A stretch of 64,000 nt of DNA from Halorubrum lacusprofundi ATCC 49239 (GTDB lineage: Archaea > Halobacteriota > Halobacteria > Halobacteriales > Haloferacaceae), in the NCBI RefSeq assembly GCF_000022205.1, contig NC_012029.1, positions 1,736,001-1,800,000 on the forward strand. Direction: 5' to 3'. Positions within the stretch are counted from its first letter, which is position 1; every line of letters begins with the position of its first letter. The position numbers and the translations under genes are program-made. Below the pieces are notes generated by a model that saw only the letters and a program-made list of their open reading frames with translations, was not told the DNA's origin and searched no databases. Below, in pieces: positions 9,243 through 16,726 of the stretch.

Positions 9243-9929
9243 ATGAAACGCCGGGCGCTGCTCGGAGGGATCGGCACGGCGACGATCGGCGCAGCCGCCG
9301 GATGCACGTCCGCGCTCGGCGGTGGGCCGGAGGGCGTCGTGCTCGATCCGCAGGAGGACCAGATCGCGGACAGCGAGGACCTCGCGTATCCCGCGTACGG
9401 CCAGTCGCTGCCGCCGTTCGAACTGCGGGACCCGATCGCCGGGATCACCATCGACAGCGAGGCCATCAATCGGACCGCGATCGTGACCGGGATCTTCACC
9501 TTCTGTCCCGCGGAGTGCGGGATCCTCCTCCGACGGCTCGTCGGGGTGCAACGCCGCGTCGCCGACGCGGGACTGACCGACGAGACGCTGTTCCTCCCGA
9601 TCACGTTCGACCCCGAGCGCGACGACGAGGCGGCGCTGCGCGACAACGCCGAGTCGATCGGCGCGGACCTCGAATCGGGCAACTGGCACTACCTCCGCCC
9701 GGAGAGCCCGGAGCGAGCGAAAGCCGTCGTGGAAGACCGGCTCGGAATCGGGTTTGAGCGGACGACAGAGAGCGATCGGGTGCGGGGGTACGACTTCACG
9801 CACGTCGTCGTCACCCTGCTCGTCAACCCCGACGGGGTCGTCGAGCGCGCCTACCGGGGCGAACGGATCGACCGCGACCGCGTCGCCGGCGACATCGAGG
9901 CGGTCGCCGAGGCGTTCGACGGCGAGTGA
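9243..9929 (+). CDS. SCO1/SenC-like copper chaperone, Tat lipoprotein
   Basis: SCO proteins deliver copper to the CuA site of cytochrome oxidase or reduce its cysteines. The ATG at 9243 gives KRRALLGGIG and the lipobox AAAGC, hence a Tat-exported lipoprotein. The thioredoxin-like fold carries the copper-binding motif FCPAEC and the distal histidine in DFTHVVVTLLVNPDG. Both metal ligands are present, so it should be functional. An upstream in-frame start at 9216 would put residues ahead of the signal and is less likely. Length (~228) is normal. Confidence 0.9.
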   Translation: MKRRALLGGIGTATIGAAAGCTSALGGGPEGVVLDPQEDQIADSEDLAYPAYGQSLPPFELRDPIAGITIDSEAINRTAIVTGIFTFCPAECGILLRRLVGVQRRVADAGLTDETLFLPITFDPERDDEAALRDNAESIGADLESGNWHYLRPESPERAKAVVEDRLGIGFERTTESDRVRGYDFTHVVVTLLVNPDGVVERAYRGERIDRDRVAGDIEAVAEAFDGE

Positions 9930-9937
9930 GTCGAGAA

Positions 9938-9986
9938 GGGAACGCACAGTTGCTGGGGGAACGCACAGCCACCGGGGGAACGCACA
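9938..9986. repeat. Three 19-bp-spaced copies of gggaacgcaca
   Basis: The 11-mer gggaacgcaca starts at 9938, 9957 and 9976, giving an exact 19-bp period in the gap before the DJ-1/PfpI gene. It is non-coding as far as I can see. It could be a set of regulator sites or a slippage product. Confidence 0.7.
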
Positions 9987-10014
9987 TGACGACCGAGCGC
10001 GTACGTCCCCGACA

Positions 10015-10698
10015 GTGAACATCGACATTCTGCTGTACGACGGGTTCGACGAGTTGGACGGGATCGGACCGTACGAGGTGTTCGACTACGCGTTAGGCTA
10101 CGCCGCGGAGAGGGCGAGCGACGGTGCGGACGACGGCGGGACCGACGTCACCGAGCGACCGGGCCGCGTCCGATACGTCACTCTCGACGAGCGCGAGTGG
10201 GTGACCGCAAGCCACGGGACGCGGGTCGGCGTCGACGGCGTCCTTCCGGGGCCGAACGCCGACGAGGCGTCCGACCTGCTCGTCGTCCCCGGCGGCGGCT
10301 GGACCGCGCGCGACGAGGACGCGAGCGCGTGGGCGGAGGCACAGAAGGGCGACGTGCCGCGCGCGCTCGGCGAGTACCACGCCGCCGGTGTTCGGACCGC
10401 GGCGGTCTGTACCGGTGCGATGCTGCTCGCGGAGGCCGGCGTCACCGACGGGCGGCGCGCGGTCACCCACGCTTCGGCGATCGACGAGCTCCGCGAGTCG
10501 GGCGCCGCGGTCGTGGACACGCGCGTCGTCGACGACGGCGACCTGCTCACCGCGGGTGGGGTGACCTCCGGGATCGACCTCGCGCTCTATCTCGTCGAAC
10601 AGGAGTTCGGCGAGGAGATAGCCGACCGCGTCGCGACCGTCATCGAGTACGAGCGTCGGTACGAGGTCGCCGGTGGGGAGGTGCGCAGCGAGGAATGA
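10015..10698 (+). CDS. DJ-1/PfpI family protein
   Basis: This is a class I glutamine-amidotransferase-like protein of the DJ-1/PfpI superfamily. The nucleophile elbow AVCTGAMLLAEAG holds the conserved cysteine, and the upstream LLVVPGGGW loop and the downstream GGVTSGIDLALYL motif match the AraC-regulator-type DJ-1 domain. The start is the GTG at 10015, giving MNIDILLYDGFDELD. There is no DNA-binding domain. Relatives are proteases, glyoxalases or isonitrile hydratases, and the sequence does not separate these. Confidence 0.87.
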   Translation: MNIDILLYDGFDELDGIGPYEVFDYALGYAAERASDGADDGGTDVTERPGRVRYVTLDEREWVTASHGTRVGVDGVLPGPNADEASDLLVVPGGGWTARDEDASAWAEAQKGDVPRALGEYHAAGVRTAAVCTGAMLLAEAGVTDGRRAVTHASAIDELRESGAAVVDTRVVDDGDLLTAGGVTSGIDLALYLVEQEFGEEIADRVATVIEYERRYEVAGGEVRSEE

Positions 10699-10770
10699 GA
10701 GAGTCGGAGCAGAGCGCGGCGAGAGCGAGGTCGTCGGGACGAATCGCGGCGTTCAACCGGTCGAGACCGG

Positions 10771-11250
10771 TCAGTTGCCAGCGCCGTCTTCGGGTAGGGG
10801 CGCGGTGTCCTCGGCGCCCTCACCGGCCTCGTTGGTCGTGGTGTCGCCAACGCCGTTGACCGTGATCACGGTGCAGTCGAGCTCGTCGCGAAGGTACGTG
10901 TCGATGTCGGGGTCGGAGAGGAGCTTCTGGACCATACGTCGCCAGCGTCCGGCCTGCTTCGAGCCGATGACGACCACGTCGGCGCCCTCGGCGACGATCT
11001 CCTCCAAGATGGTCTCCTCGACGAGGAACCCCCGGCGGACGACGTACCGCGCGCGGTCCAGCCGGCCGATTCGCTGTTCGACGGCGCGTTTCAGGTCGCC
11101 TCGGGAGACGCCGCCGGAGTTCTGGTACAGATCAACGTGGAGGACCGTAAGATCGGCATCCCGATCCTCGGCGACTTTCGCCGCCTCTCGCAGCGTCGCC
11201 TCGGAGTGCGACGACGGCGGGAACCGGACTGGAACCACAACGAGAGTCAT
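10771..11250 (-). CDS. Universal stress protein (UspA family)
   Basis: A 159-residue single-domain Usp protein. The N-terminal beta strand (LVVVPVRFP), the acidic middle and the nucleotide-loop region VVIGSKQAGRWRRM with CTVITV at the end follow the family plan, although the usual G-2x-G-9x-G(S/T) loop is degenerate, so ATP binding is doubtful. The start at 11250 matches the domain start. It lies 74 bases downstream of the DUF2589-like operon on the same strand and could be read with it. Confidence 0.85.
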   Translation of the reverse strand: MTLVVVPVRFPPSSHSEATLREAAKVAEDRDADLTVLHVDLYQNSGGVSRGDLKRAVEQRIGRLDRARYVVRRGFLVEETILEEIVAEGADVVVIGSKQAGRWRRMVQKLLSDPDIDTYLRDELDCTVITVNGVGDTTTNEAGEGAEDTAPLPEDGAGN

Positions 11251-11324
11251 GTCTCTACTATTGCATGCGGGGGATAAATACGCTATCGGTGCGAATAATC
11301 GAGTTGAGAATTGGGGCCTCTTCT

Positions 11325-11627
11325 TCACGCGACGGGAGCACCTGCGATCGCTGCGAACTGCTCCGGATCGAACCGGATGCCACCGACGGTGTCGACCCAC
11401 GGGAGCCGTCCCAGCCGCTGGGCGCGCCCGTGCGAAAGGCGAACAATGGCGAATCCCGACTGATGGTGGAGCACGAGCCGACCCGACGTCCCCACCAGTC
11501 CAAGCAGGCCGGTAACGAACGCGTCGTGGTCGACCGCGTCTCGCCGCTTCATGAAGAAGAACCCCTCCGTCTTGGGGTCCGGTCCGGCGACCTCGATGGA
11601 CGCGCCGAACCGCTCCGCGATGGTCAT
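11325..11627 (-). CDS. Small protein ending the DUF2589-like operon
   Basis: A protein of about 100 residues of unknown family. The sequence has a beta-rich look (GRLVLHHQSGFAIVRLSHG) with no cysteines and no membrane segment. The ATG at 11627 lies in a four-base ATGA overlap with the stop of the coiled-coil/PASTA gene, which fixes the start and argues for translation as part of the same operon. I do not recognise a domain; context suggests it works with the four upstream proteins. Confidence 0.75.
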   Translation of the reverse strand: MTIAERFGASIEVAGPDPKTEGFFFMKRRDAVDHDAFVTGLLGLVGTSGRLVLHHQSGFAIVRLSHGRAQRLGRLPWVDTVGGIRFDPEQFAAIAGAPVA

Positions 11628-12916
11628 CGGCCCGCCGCCATCTGCGTCGCCTGTTCGATCCACCTTTCGGCCCTGTTCGTCGACGCTTGCGTTATCTTGG
11701 CGACGGTGTCCGGATCGAGCGCCGCCAGTTGTGAGACGTTGCGAACGCCCTTTTCACGGAGTCGGCTCGCGTACGTCGGGCCGATTCCGGACACCGCTTC
11801 GAGCGCAATCGACTCGCCGTGGCCGCCGAGCCGTTTCTGGAGTGCGACGATCTGTTCGACCGGAAGCGACAGTTCAGCGGCGATCTTCTCGGGATCCAAT
11901 TTAATCAGAGAGTCGAGATCGGTGACGCCGGCGCGGCGGAGCCGTTCGACGACCGCCGCGCCGTTCTCGGGGTCGACGTCGACGATTGCCCGCCTGAACG
12001 CTTCCATGCGGGCTCGCTCGTCGTCGGCCTCGGGCTTCTTCGACTGGCTGGTGTCGTCGGCTTCGGGATCCTCTGACTGTCCGGTGTCGTCACTCTCGCT
12101 TCCCGCGTCGGCGTCAGATTCTGGAACCGGTTCCGCGGTCGGCTCGTTCGGCGTGTCCGGCTCGTTCGGTGTGTCCGGCTCGCTTTCCGGCGCCTCGGAA
12201 AGCACAAGATCGACCGGCGATCCGGGCTCGGTGACGGCGTAGGGCTCGGGGAACTGCTCGATGACGGTCCCCGGTGCAGTCTCCGGGTCGGTAGCGCGCT
12301 CGACCGTTCCGACAGCGAGGTTGGCCGCGGCGAGCCGGCGCGCCGCGACCTCGTGCGGCTGGCCCCGAAGATCCGGTACGTCAGTGTACGTCGGCCCGGC
12401 GTCCTCCGTCTCACCGCGCGGTGCGCGTAGCCGGAACGAGACCTCGCTGAGGTTCGCGGACACCGACGACTCGTCCAGCGACGGCAGATGCATCCGAATC
12501 CCCTCGTCGGTCTGAATCACGTTCGTCTTGAGCGTGAAGTCGACGTCGTCGACGCGGTAGCGCTCGCTCGCCAGATCGTCGTCGGCCTCTTGGAGCGCCG
12601 CACCGAGGTTCGCGAAGACCTGCTTCGGCTCCAACGCCGGCCGCTGTGCTTCCAGCTCTCCGACACGCTCTCGAAGCTCCTCGCGCTGCGCTTCCACCTT
12701 CGAGAGCTGGCGTTCGAGGGCGTTCCGCTCGCTTCGAACGTCCAGCACGTCTGTCTGCAGGCGAACGATCGACTCCTGTTGATCGGTGATCACCCGTTCG
12801 ACCGCCGCCCGCTCGACCGTCTCGAACTTGCCAACGTCGATCTGGGGGATCTCCTCTAGCTGAAACGTCTCGGCGTAGCGAGTCGTGTCGGCATCGAAGG
12901 CGTACCGATCGCTCAT
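11624..12916 (-). CDS. Coiled-coil, PASTA and helix-hairpin-helix protein
   Basis: A 430-residue multidomain protein. Residues ~45-95 form a coiled coil (QQESIVRLQTDV, then ERQLSKVEAQREELRERVGE). Residues ~115-165 carry a short beta segment (RYRVDDVDFTLKT) that resembles the core of the three neighbouring DUF2589-like proteins. Residues ~170-245 look like one PASTA domain (PDLRGQPHEVAARRL, TVIEQFPEPYAVTEPGSPV). An acidic, Pro/Glu-rich linker follows, then two helix-hairpin-helix units (SGIGPTYASRLREKGVRNV near residue 375). There is no kinase, signal peptide or membrane segment, so the PASTA domain is probably cytoplasmic, which is unusual. It overlaps both neighbours by four bases. Confidence 0.85.
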   Translation of the reverse strand: MSDRYAFDADTTRYAETFQLEEIPQIDVGKFETVERAAVERVITDQQESIVRLQTDVLDVRSERNALERQLSKVEAQREELRERVGELEAQRPALEPKQVFANLGAALQEADDDLASERYRVDDVDFTLKTNVIQTDEGIRMHLPSLDESSVSANLSEVSFRLRAPRGETEDAGPTYTDVPDLRGQPHEVAARRLAAANLAVGTVERATDPETAPGTVIEQFPEPYAVTEPGSPVDLVLSEAPESEPDTPNEPDTPNEPTAEPVPESDADAGSESDDTGQSEDPEADDTSQSKKPEADDERARMEAFRRAIVDVDPENGAAVVERLRRAGVTDLDSLIKLDPEKIAAELSLPVEQIVALQKRLGGHGESIALEAVSGIGPTYASRLREKGVRNVSQLAALDPDTVAKITQASTNRAERWIEQATQMAAGR

Positions 12917-13305
12917 GGGTTGCGAGACTCCGGTGGGACGGGAGCGATGCGGAGTCGCACTTCGCTGGCGATCTCGGCGTCTATATCGTACTCGTTCGCG
13001 GCGCGGTGATTCAGCGGGACGGCGCTCACGACCGGCTTGTAGGCACGGACCTCGTTGGTCTCCGGATCGCGGATCTCCTGCCCCTCGATCGACAGCGTCA
13101 TCTCTAGGTCCGCTTCGACGTCGGCGAACCGGAGCCACGACGCGTCGAGGTCGTACGCGAGGCTTCCGTCCTCGATATCGCGGTCGATCGCACGCTGGAC
13201 CTCCATCGAGCGGCGGTCCAGCTCCTCTTGGCCCTCGGCGACCGAGAACGCGACCGTCCGGATGAACTCCTTGAGCGGTCGCGCGAGCCACTCGTCAGTT
13301 GGCAT
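12913..13305 (-). CDS. DUF2589-like small protein, shortest paralogue
   Basis: A 130-residue protein. It keeps the layout of the two upstream paralogues: an N-terminal amphipathic helix ending in AEGQEELDRRSMEV and a beta segment LRFADVEADLEMTLSIEG corresponding to YQFSEAVIEVEMDIKT. It ends in EVRLRIAPVPP, like the family's Pro-rich C-terminus. The four-base overlap with the coiled-coil/PASTA gene places it firmly in the operon. The family match is by eye. Confidence 0.75.
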   Translation of the reverse strand: MPTDEWLARPLKEFIRTVAFSVAEGQEELDRRSMEVQRAIDRDIEDGSLAYDLDASWLRFADVEADLEMTLSIEGQEIRDPETNEVRAYKPVVSAVPLNHRAANEYDIDAEIASEVRLRIAPVPPESRNP

Positions 13306-13870
13306 GCTCGCCTCCGTCGCTGGCGGGGCTCGTCTCGCTCGCGTCTTCCGGTCCGACCGCGGCCGGCATCGGGGTCGGTTCGAGCCGCGCCGCGAGCCGA
13401 GCGTTCGCGCCGGCCTCGCGGTCGAACGTTCGCCGGTCGATCACGGACTGCGTGCCCGCTCGGAGGTCGAACGCCCGATCCGCGTGCTTGTCCTCCGGTC
13501 GGTCGTGTTCGGACTGGTCGCGTTCCGCGACACTCACATCCACCTCGACCTCGATGGTCGCGTCGCTGAATCGGTATCGGGCGGGCGTGAGCCCGAGTTC
13601 GAGCAGGGATCGGCGCTCCGTCGCCGCGGTGTCCGTCGTGACTGTCCCGTCCGACTCGATGGTACGAGTCAGCGTCGGGACGACATCGATCTCGGTCTCC
13701 GCGAGCGACGTGAGCGTCTCCGCGGCGTGCGCGTCGAGCGCGGTCTGGGCGTCAGCGACGCCCGCGGCCAGCAGGTAGACGAGGTCGTCGAACGGGACAG
13801 CCGCGACCGGTTGGGTCGGTCGAGCGGGGGCGGTACTGCGCGGTGGTAGGTGATGTGCTCGTAGTGGCAT
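13295..13870 (-). CDS. DUF2589-like protein, second paralogue
   Basis: A 191-residue protein clearly paralogous to the first gene of the operon. It shares GVADAQTALD, LAETEIDVVPTLTRTI and YRFSDATIEVEVDV with it, in the same order. The start at 13870 is chosen because the N-terminal Pro-rich stretch is followed directly by the conserved VPFDDL block; a start near the Val-Pro-Phe block is possible. The C-terminal half is charged and likely flexible. It overlaps the next gene by 11 bases. No function is known to me. Confidence 0.8.
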   Translation of the reverse strand: MPLRAHHLPPRSTAPARPTQPVAAVPFDDLVYLLAAGVADAQTALDAHAAETLTSLAETEIDVVPTLTRTIESDGTVTTDTAATERRSLLELGLTPARYRFSDATIEVEVDVSVAERDQSEHDRPEDKHADRAFDLRAGTQSVIDRRTFDREAGANARLAARLEPTPMPAAVGPEDASETSPASDGGEHAN

Positions 13871-13947
13871 GGGTCTCACTGTTGCCGCTCTCCGTCCGCC
13901 GTGTGGACGGGTGCGAAAACGCACGCGTGGAGTAGCGGCGGGGTCGA

Positions 13948-14472
13948 TCACTCCTCGTTGTCTTCGGGCTGTCGCTGGTCGATCGTCTCGACTTCGGGGA
14001 AGAGGTAGGGCGGTTCCGGAACCGGGACCATCGTGGTCTTCAGTTTGCTCGTTCCGTGGACCTCCTTGCCGAACTTCCGGTTGTGGCTCACGTCGGTCTG
14101 GATGCTCCCGCCCCACAGTCCGAATCCGGCGTGCGCCTCGGCGCTCACGTCGATGTCGGTCTCTCGTTCCGTGGTCGTCTTGATGTCCATCTCGACCTCG
14201 ATGACGGCCTCCGAGAACTGGTAGAAGGTCGGGAACAACCCGGCCTGCAGCAGCGAGACGTCGATCGGGGTCGCGGAGGAGTAGGTGACCTCGCCCTCCG
14301 AATCGATCGTCCGCGTGATCGCCGGGACGACCTCGATCTCCGTCTCGGCGAGGACCTTCGCGACCTCGACCGAGTTCATGTCCAACTGGTTCTGTGCGTC
14401 CGCGATACCCTGACCCATGCTCGCGATCATCTCAGGGAACGGTACGTCGAGTAGCTCTTGCCCTACGGACAT
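13948..14472 (-). CDS. DUF2589-like protein, first gene of the operon
   Basis: A 174-residue soluble protein. The N-terminal VPFPEMIASMGQGIADAQNQLD followed by ETEIEVVPAITRTI and FYQFSEAVIEVEMDIKT matches what I know of the DUF2589 pattern (a helical start, a mid-protein beta sandwich and a Val-Pro-rich tail, here TTMVPVPEPPYLFPE). That family is uncharacterised. The gene is preceded by an AT-rich promoter, so it leads the operon of five overlapping or closely spaced genes. The product is probably cytoplasmic. Confidence 0.82.
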   Translation of the reverse strand: MSVGQELLDVPFPEMIASMGQGIADAQNQLDMNSVEVAKVLAETEIEVVPAITRTIDSEGEVTYSSATPIDVSLLQAGLFPTFYQFSEAVIEVEMDIKTTTERETDIDVSAEAHAGFGLWGGSIQTDVSHNRKFGKEVHGTSKLKTTMVPVPEPPYLFPEVETIDQRQPEDNEE

Positions 14473-14510
14473 TCTTAATTAATTAACGTAATAGATATTA
14501 AATACGTATG
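14473..14510 (-). promoter_or_regulatory. Promoter of the DUF2589-like operon
   Basis: Read on the minus strand, a TATA-like tttaatat element lies about 25 bases ahead of the ATG at 14472, in a stretch that is far more AT-rich than the flanks (14473-14508). The spacing fits a leaderless or nearly leaderless transcript. Confidence 0.6.
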
Positions 14511-14723
14511 TCAGAAGTTGGAGAGCATGTTGCCGGTTTTGAGATGATCGGGTGTCCGCCAGCGATCGTCGAAAGCCCACCCTACTCGGTTACGAGAGGC
14601 TATCTGAGAATGTAATGGGACCTTACTTCGGTTCGGTGAGTCAAAAGCAACTAAATCTAATCTCATTCTGATCGACGTCTCTCCAACCCTCTGAATAGAG
14701 GAAAGATGTAAGCCTTCCGCGCA

Positions 14724-14742
14724 ACATACACGCGGTGTATGT
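14724..14742. promoter_or_regulatory. Perfect inverted repeat over a start codon
   Basis: acatacac-gcg-gtgtatgt is an exact 8-bp inverted repeat with a 3-base spacer. The ATG of the 78-residue gene (14739) lies inside the right arm. A dimeric regulator bound here would block initiation or the start of a leaderless mRNA. Autoregulation is possible. Confidence 0.6.
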
Positions 14743-14975
14743 CCCTGCTCGAAGCGTATCGCGCGGATCTACGAGAGCTAGTCGCCGCCCTCGACGATCG
14801 CGGGATCTTCCGACCGGGCGAGCGTGAGGCGTGGGACGAGGGGATCGACGACGCCGACGACGTGAGCGAGCTGCTGATGACTGCGGAGGCGCTGCACAAA
14901 GCGATACTCGATCGCGAGGGCGTCGACGAGGTCGTTAGTGAGCATACGAAGGAGCGGACGCGGGCGTTTGTATGA
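14739..14975 (+). CDS. Small acidic helical protein, unknown
   Basis: A 78-residue protein, strongly acidic and almost entirely helical by composition (YRADLRELVAALDDRG, DVSELLMTAEALHKAIL). The size, acidity and operator-like inverted repeat at its start suggest a small regulatory or antitoxin-like protein, but no domain is recognised and no toxin-like gene is adjacent in the same direction. It stops 20 bases before the end of the convergent HNH gene. Confidence 0.65.
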   Translation: MSLLEAYRADLRELVAALDDRGIFRPGEREAWDEGIDDADDVSELLMTAEALHKAILDREGVDEVVSEHTKERTRAFV

Positions 14976-14995
14976 CTCCTCAGATCGCTTCTAAA

Positions 14996-15913
14996 TTAGT
15001 TCGTGCTAGAGGTTTTTGATCTCTTTCTCCATATTTTATAACTACCATACAACCCGGCAAGAAGTAGGAGGATGAGCCAGTAAACACCGAGTCTGCTGAA
15101 GAATGGTTTGCGTACTTCCAACATCATCTCTTCAGTTTGACGATGTGTGGCCATCTCGTCATATTGAGAATTGAAAATTTGAGCTTCAGCATCAAACGTA
15201 ACAGTTCGTGGATCCAATCCTGAATCTGCAATGAATCTCCCACCAAGTATCGATATCTCCGCCACTTTGGACTCTCCCGGTGCAAGATCAAAATGAATTT
15301 CTGACAACTCTCCATGAAGAACGTAATTCGTCCTTGCGTTAACTGTTAGATCCCCTCTGAGATCGTTCTCGCTCGGGTTGGTTATTTTCACCCTCAGATG
15401 CATATCGTCCCTCTGTGAAATGACACTGTCAGCCAATTCATATTCAATGTTAAGCGGCAAACCCGGGTTGTAATCGTAACTTACGTCGCCATTATCCGGA
15501 TTTTCATTCATTGCCACATAATCAACAGAATATTCCTCAGTGACTGTTTGACCTGCGGGAAGAACTTGTCCGGCAGCTACGAAGGTGAAAACCAAAAAAA
15601 TGGTACAAGCTGCCAAAACGACACCTATGAGCGCCTCAGCATCATCATCATATCCATTTGAACTCCCAGATGTAGAAGGACTTTTCCCGCCTACTCCATG
15701 ACCGTGTATATTTTGATGACAGGACTTACAGACTGTCTTCAGATTACGGTATCTATGAGATCCCCCTTTTGAAATTGGTTTCTTATGATGAGCATGAAGC
15801 TCTGTGTTACCACGTTTGCCACCCAGCGAACCACACTTTTGGCATCGATAACTGTCGCGTTTATATACCTTTTTCCGGCGAGAATTCCAATCTGAGGGGT
15901 ACCGATCTCCCAT
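14996..15913 (-). CDS. Membrane-anchored HNH nuclease
   Basis: A 305-residue protein with an HNH endonuclease domain at residues 1-72: CQKC and CKSC zinc ligands, the catalytic-type HAHHKKPISKGG, and a terminal QNIHG. A linker and a membrane helix (residues ~93-115, LIGVVLAACTIFLVFTF) follow. Next comes a roughly 150-residue beta-rich domain that should lie outside the cell (VKITNPSENDLRGDL, FDLAPGESKVAEI, as in Ig-like folds), then a second helix (~275-293) and a basic tail. If the topology is right the nuclease faces the cytoplasm. Base composition is much more AT-rich than the neighbours, suggesting transfer. Role unknown; defence is a possibility. Confidence 0.8.
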   Translation of the reverse strand: MGDRYPSDWNSRRKKVYKRDSYRCQKCGSLGGKRGNTELHAHHKKPISKGGSHRYRNLKTVCKSCHQNIHGHGVGGKSPSTSGSSNGYDDDAEALIGVVLAACTIFLVFTFVAAGQVLPAGQTVTEEYSVDYVAMNENPDNGDVSYDYNPGLPLNIEYELADSVISQRDDMHLRVKITNPSENDLRGDLTVNARTNYVLHGELSEIHFDLAPGESKVAEISILGGRFIADSGLDPRTVTFDAEAQIFNSQYDEMATHRQTEEMMLEVRKPFFSRLGVYWLILLLLAGLYGSYKIWRKRSKTSSTN

Positions 15914-16027
15914 TCATAGTACCCAAAACATACTGTCTATTTAAGAACAGTGTCACCATACTTAGATGCAAAAACACCGTTATGACTGCTCTAAGGACCC
16001 AAAATATACAATATAAACATACTATAT

Positions 16028-16279
16028 TTATTCTATAATCTTTATTGCTGAAAAGATATCTCCCTTCCACACCTGATCGAGCGGCGTCGGGAAGCCGGCC
16101 ATATACTCGATCACGTCGTCGAGCGCGACCAGCAAGCCGATGAACGCGAAGCCGGCGCCGATCGCCGGGTAGTAGGGCCAGATCGACGCGAACCCGAACA
16201 GCGCCAGCGCCACGACGACGTAGAAGTGGTTCGGCGCAAGCGCGTCCCTCACGATCAACACCCGCTCGCTATCGCTCAC
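16028..16279 (-). CDS. Small membrane protein, possibly 3'-truncated
   Basis: An 83-residue protein with two membrane segments (residues ~20-38 and 40-58). Its first 70 codons are GC-rich like the chromosome, but the last ~15 codons (KGDIFSAIKIIE) run into the AT-rich island that carries the HNH gene. The original end may have been replaced when the island arrived. Family unknown. Confidence 0.6.
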   Translation of the reverse strand: MSDSERVLIVRDALAPNHFYVVVALALFGFASIWPYYPAIGAGFAFIGLLVALDDVIEYMAGFPTPLDQVWKGDIFSAIKIIE

Positions 16280-16293
16280 GAGTATGAAGAACC

Positions 16294-16316
16294 AGTCCGC
16301 CTTCCCCGAATTGAAC
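16294..16316. repeat. Duplicated 3' end of tRNA-Tyr (att-like)
   Basis: agtccgccttccccgaattg at 16294 onward repeats the tRNA-Tyr 3' end and its flank at 16429-16451 with a single mismatch over about 22 bases. Copies of a tRNA 3' end are what tyrosine-integrase elements leave behind. The two copies are only 135 bases apart, so any element between them is gone. Confidence 0.7.
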
Positions 16317-16430
16317 TCGCCGAGACAGTCGGGGCGTGCGGCTCGCTTCGCTCGCCGGTCCGGGCTGTGACTCGTCTGCTCAATTCGGGCCGGTTAGACG
16401 TTTGACTGCTCACGTTGTTCGCAGCAGAAG

Positions 16431-16504
16431 TCCGCCCTCCCCGAATTGAACGGGGGACAAGTCGATCTACAGTCGACTGCTCTACCAGGCTGAGCTAAGG
16501 GCGG
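16431..16504 (-). tRNA. tRNA-Tyr (GTA)
   Basis: On the minus strand the sequence folds into a full cloverleaf: acceptor CCGCCCT/AGGGCGG, D arm TAGCTCAGCCTGGTAGAGC, anticodon stem GTCGA/TCGAC with loop CTGTAGA (anticodon GTA), and T loop TTCAATTC. Discriminator base A. CCA is not encoded. Confidence 0.96.
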
Positions 16505-16605
16505 TTACCGTATTCTACCCGCTGGATCCGACTTAAGGGTTCCCTTTCAAACGCGGTGTGATCCGCTGTACCGCGGACAGCTTGGGACCCCTCACCGCAC
16601 CCACC

Positions 16606-16726
16606 GCGCGCGGTTTTTAAGTCGCTCGCGGCGGCAGCGCGGGGGTATGGCCGACGGCGACGATCGACAGGCGACGTTCGGGTCGGACGAAAGCTTGGAG
16701 ATCGACACGACACCGAGGACTTGAAT
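16606..16726 (+). repeat. Direct repeat of the 5' region of the gene at 18088
   Basis: About 120 bases here match 18047-18166 closely, including the TATA-like tttttaagtcgctcgcggcg stretch, the ATG and the first ~22 codons. The repeat flanks the sugar isomerase-like gene on both sides. Confidence 0.85.
16647..16724 (+). pseudogene. Truncated 5' copy of the MgsA-tail-like gene
   Basis: The ATG at 16647 opens a 25-codon reading frame whose first ~22 codons (MADGDDRQATFGSD...) are nearly identical to the start of the full gene at 18088. It then diverges and stops. It keeps the promoter-like region of the parent gene, so it may still be transcribed. Confidence 0.75.
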
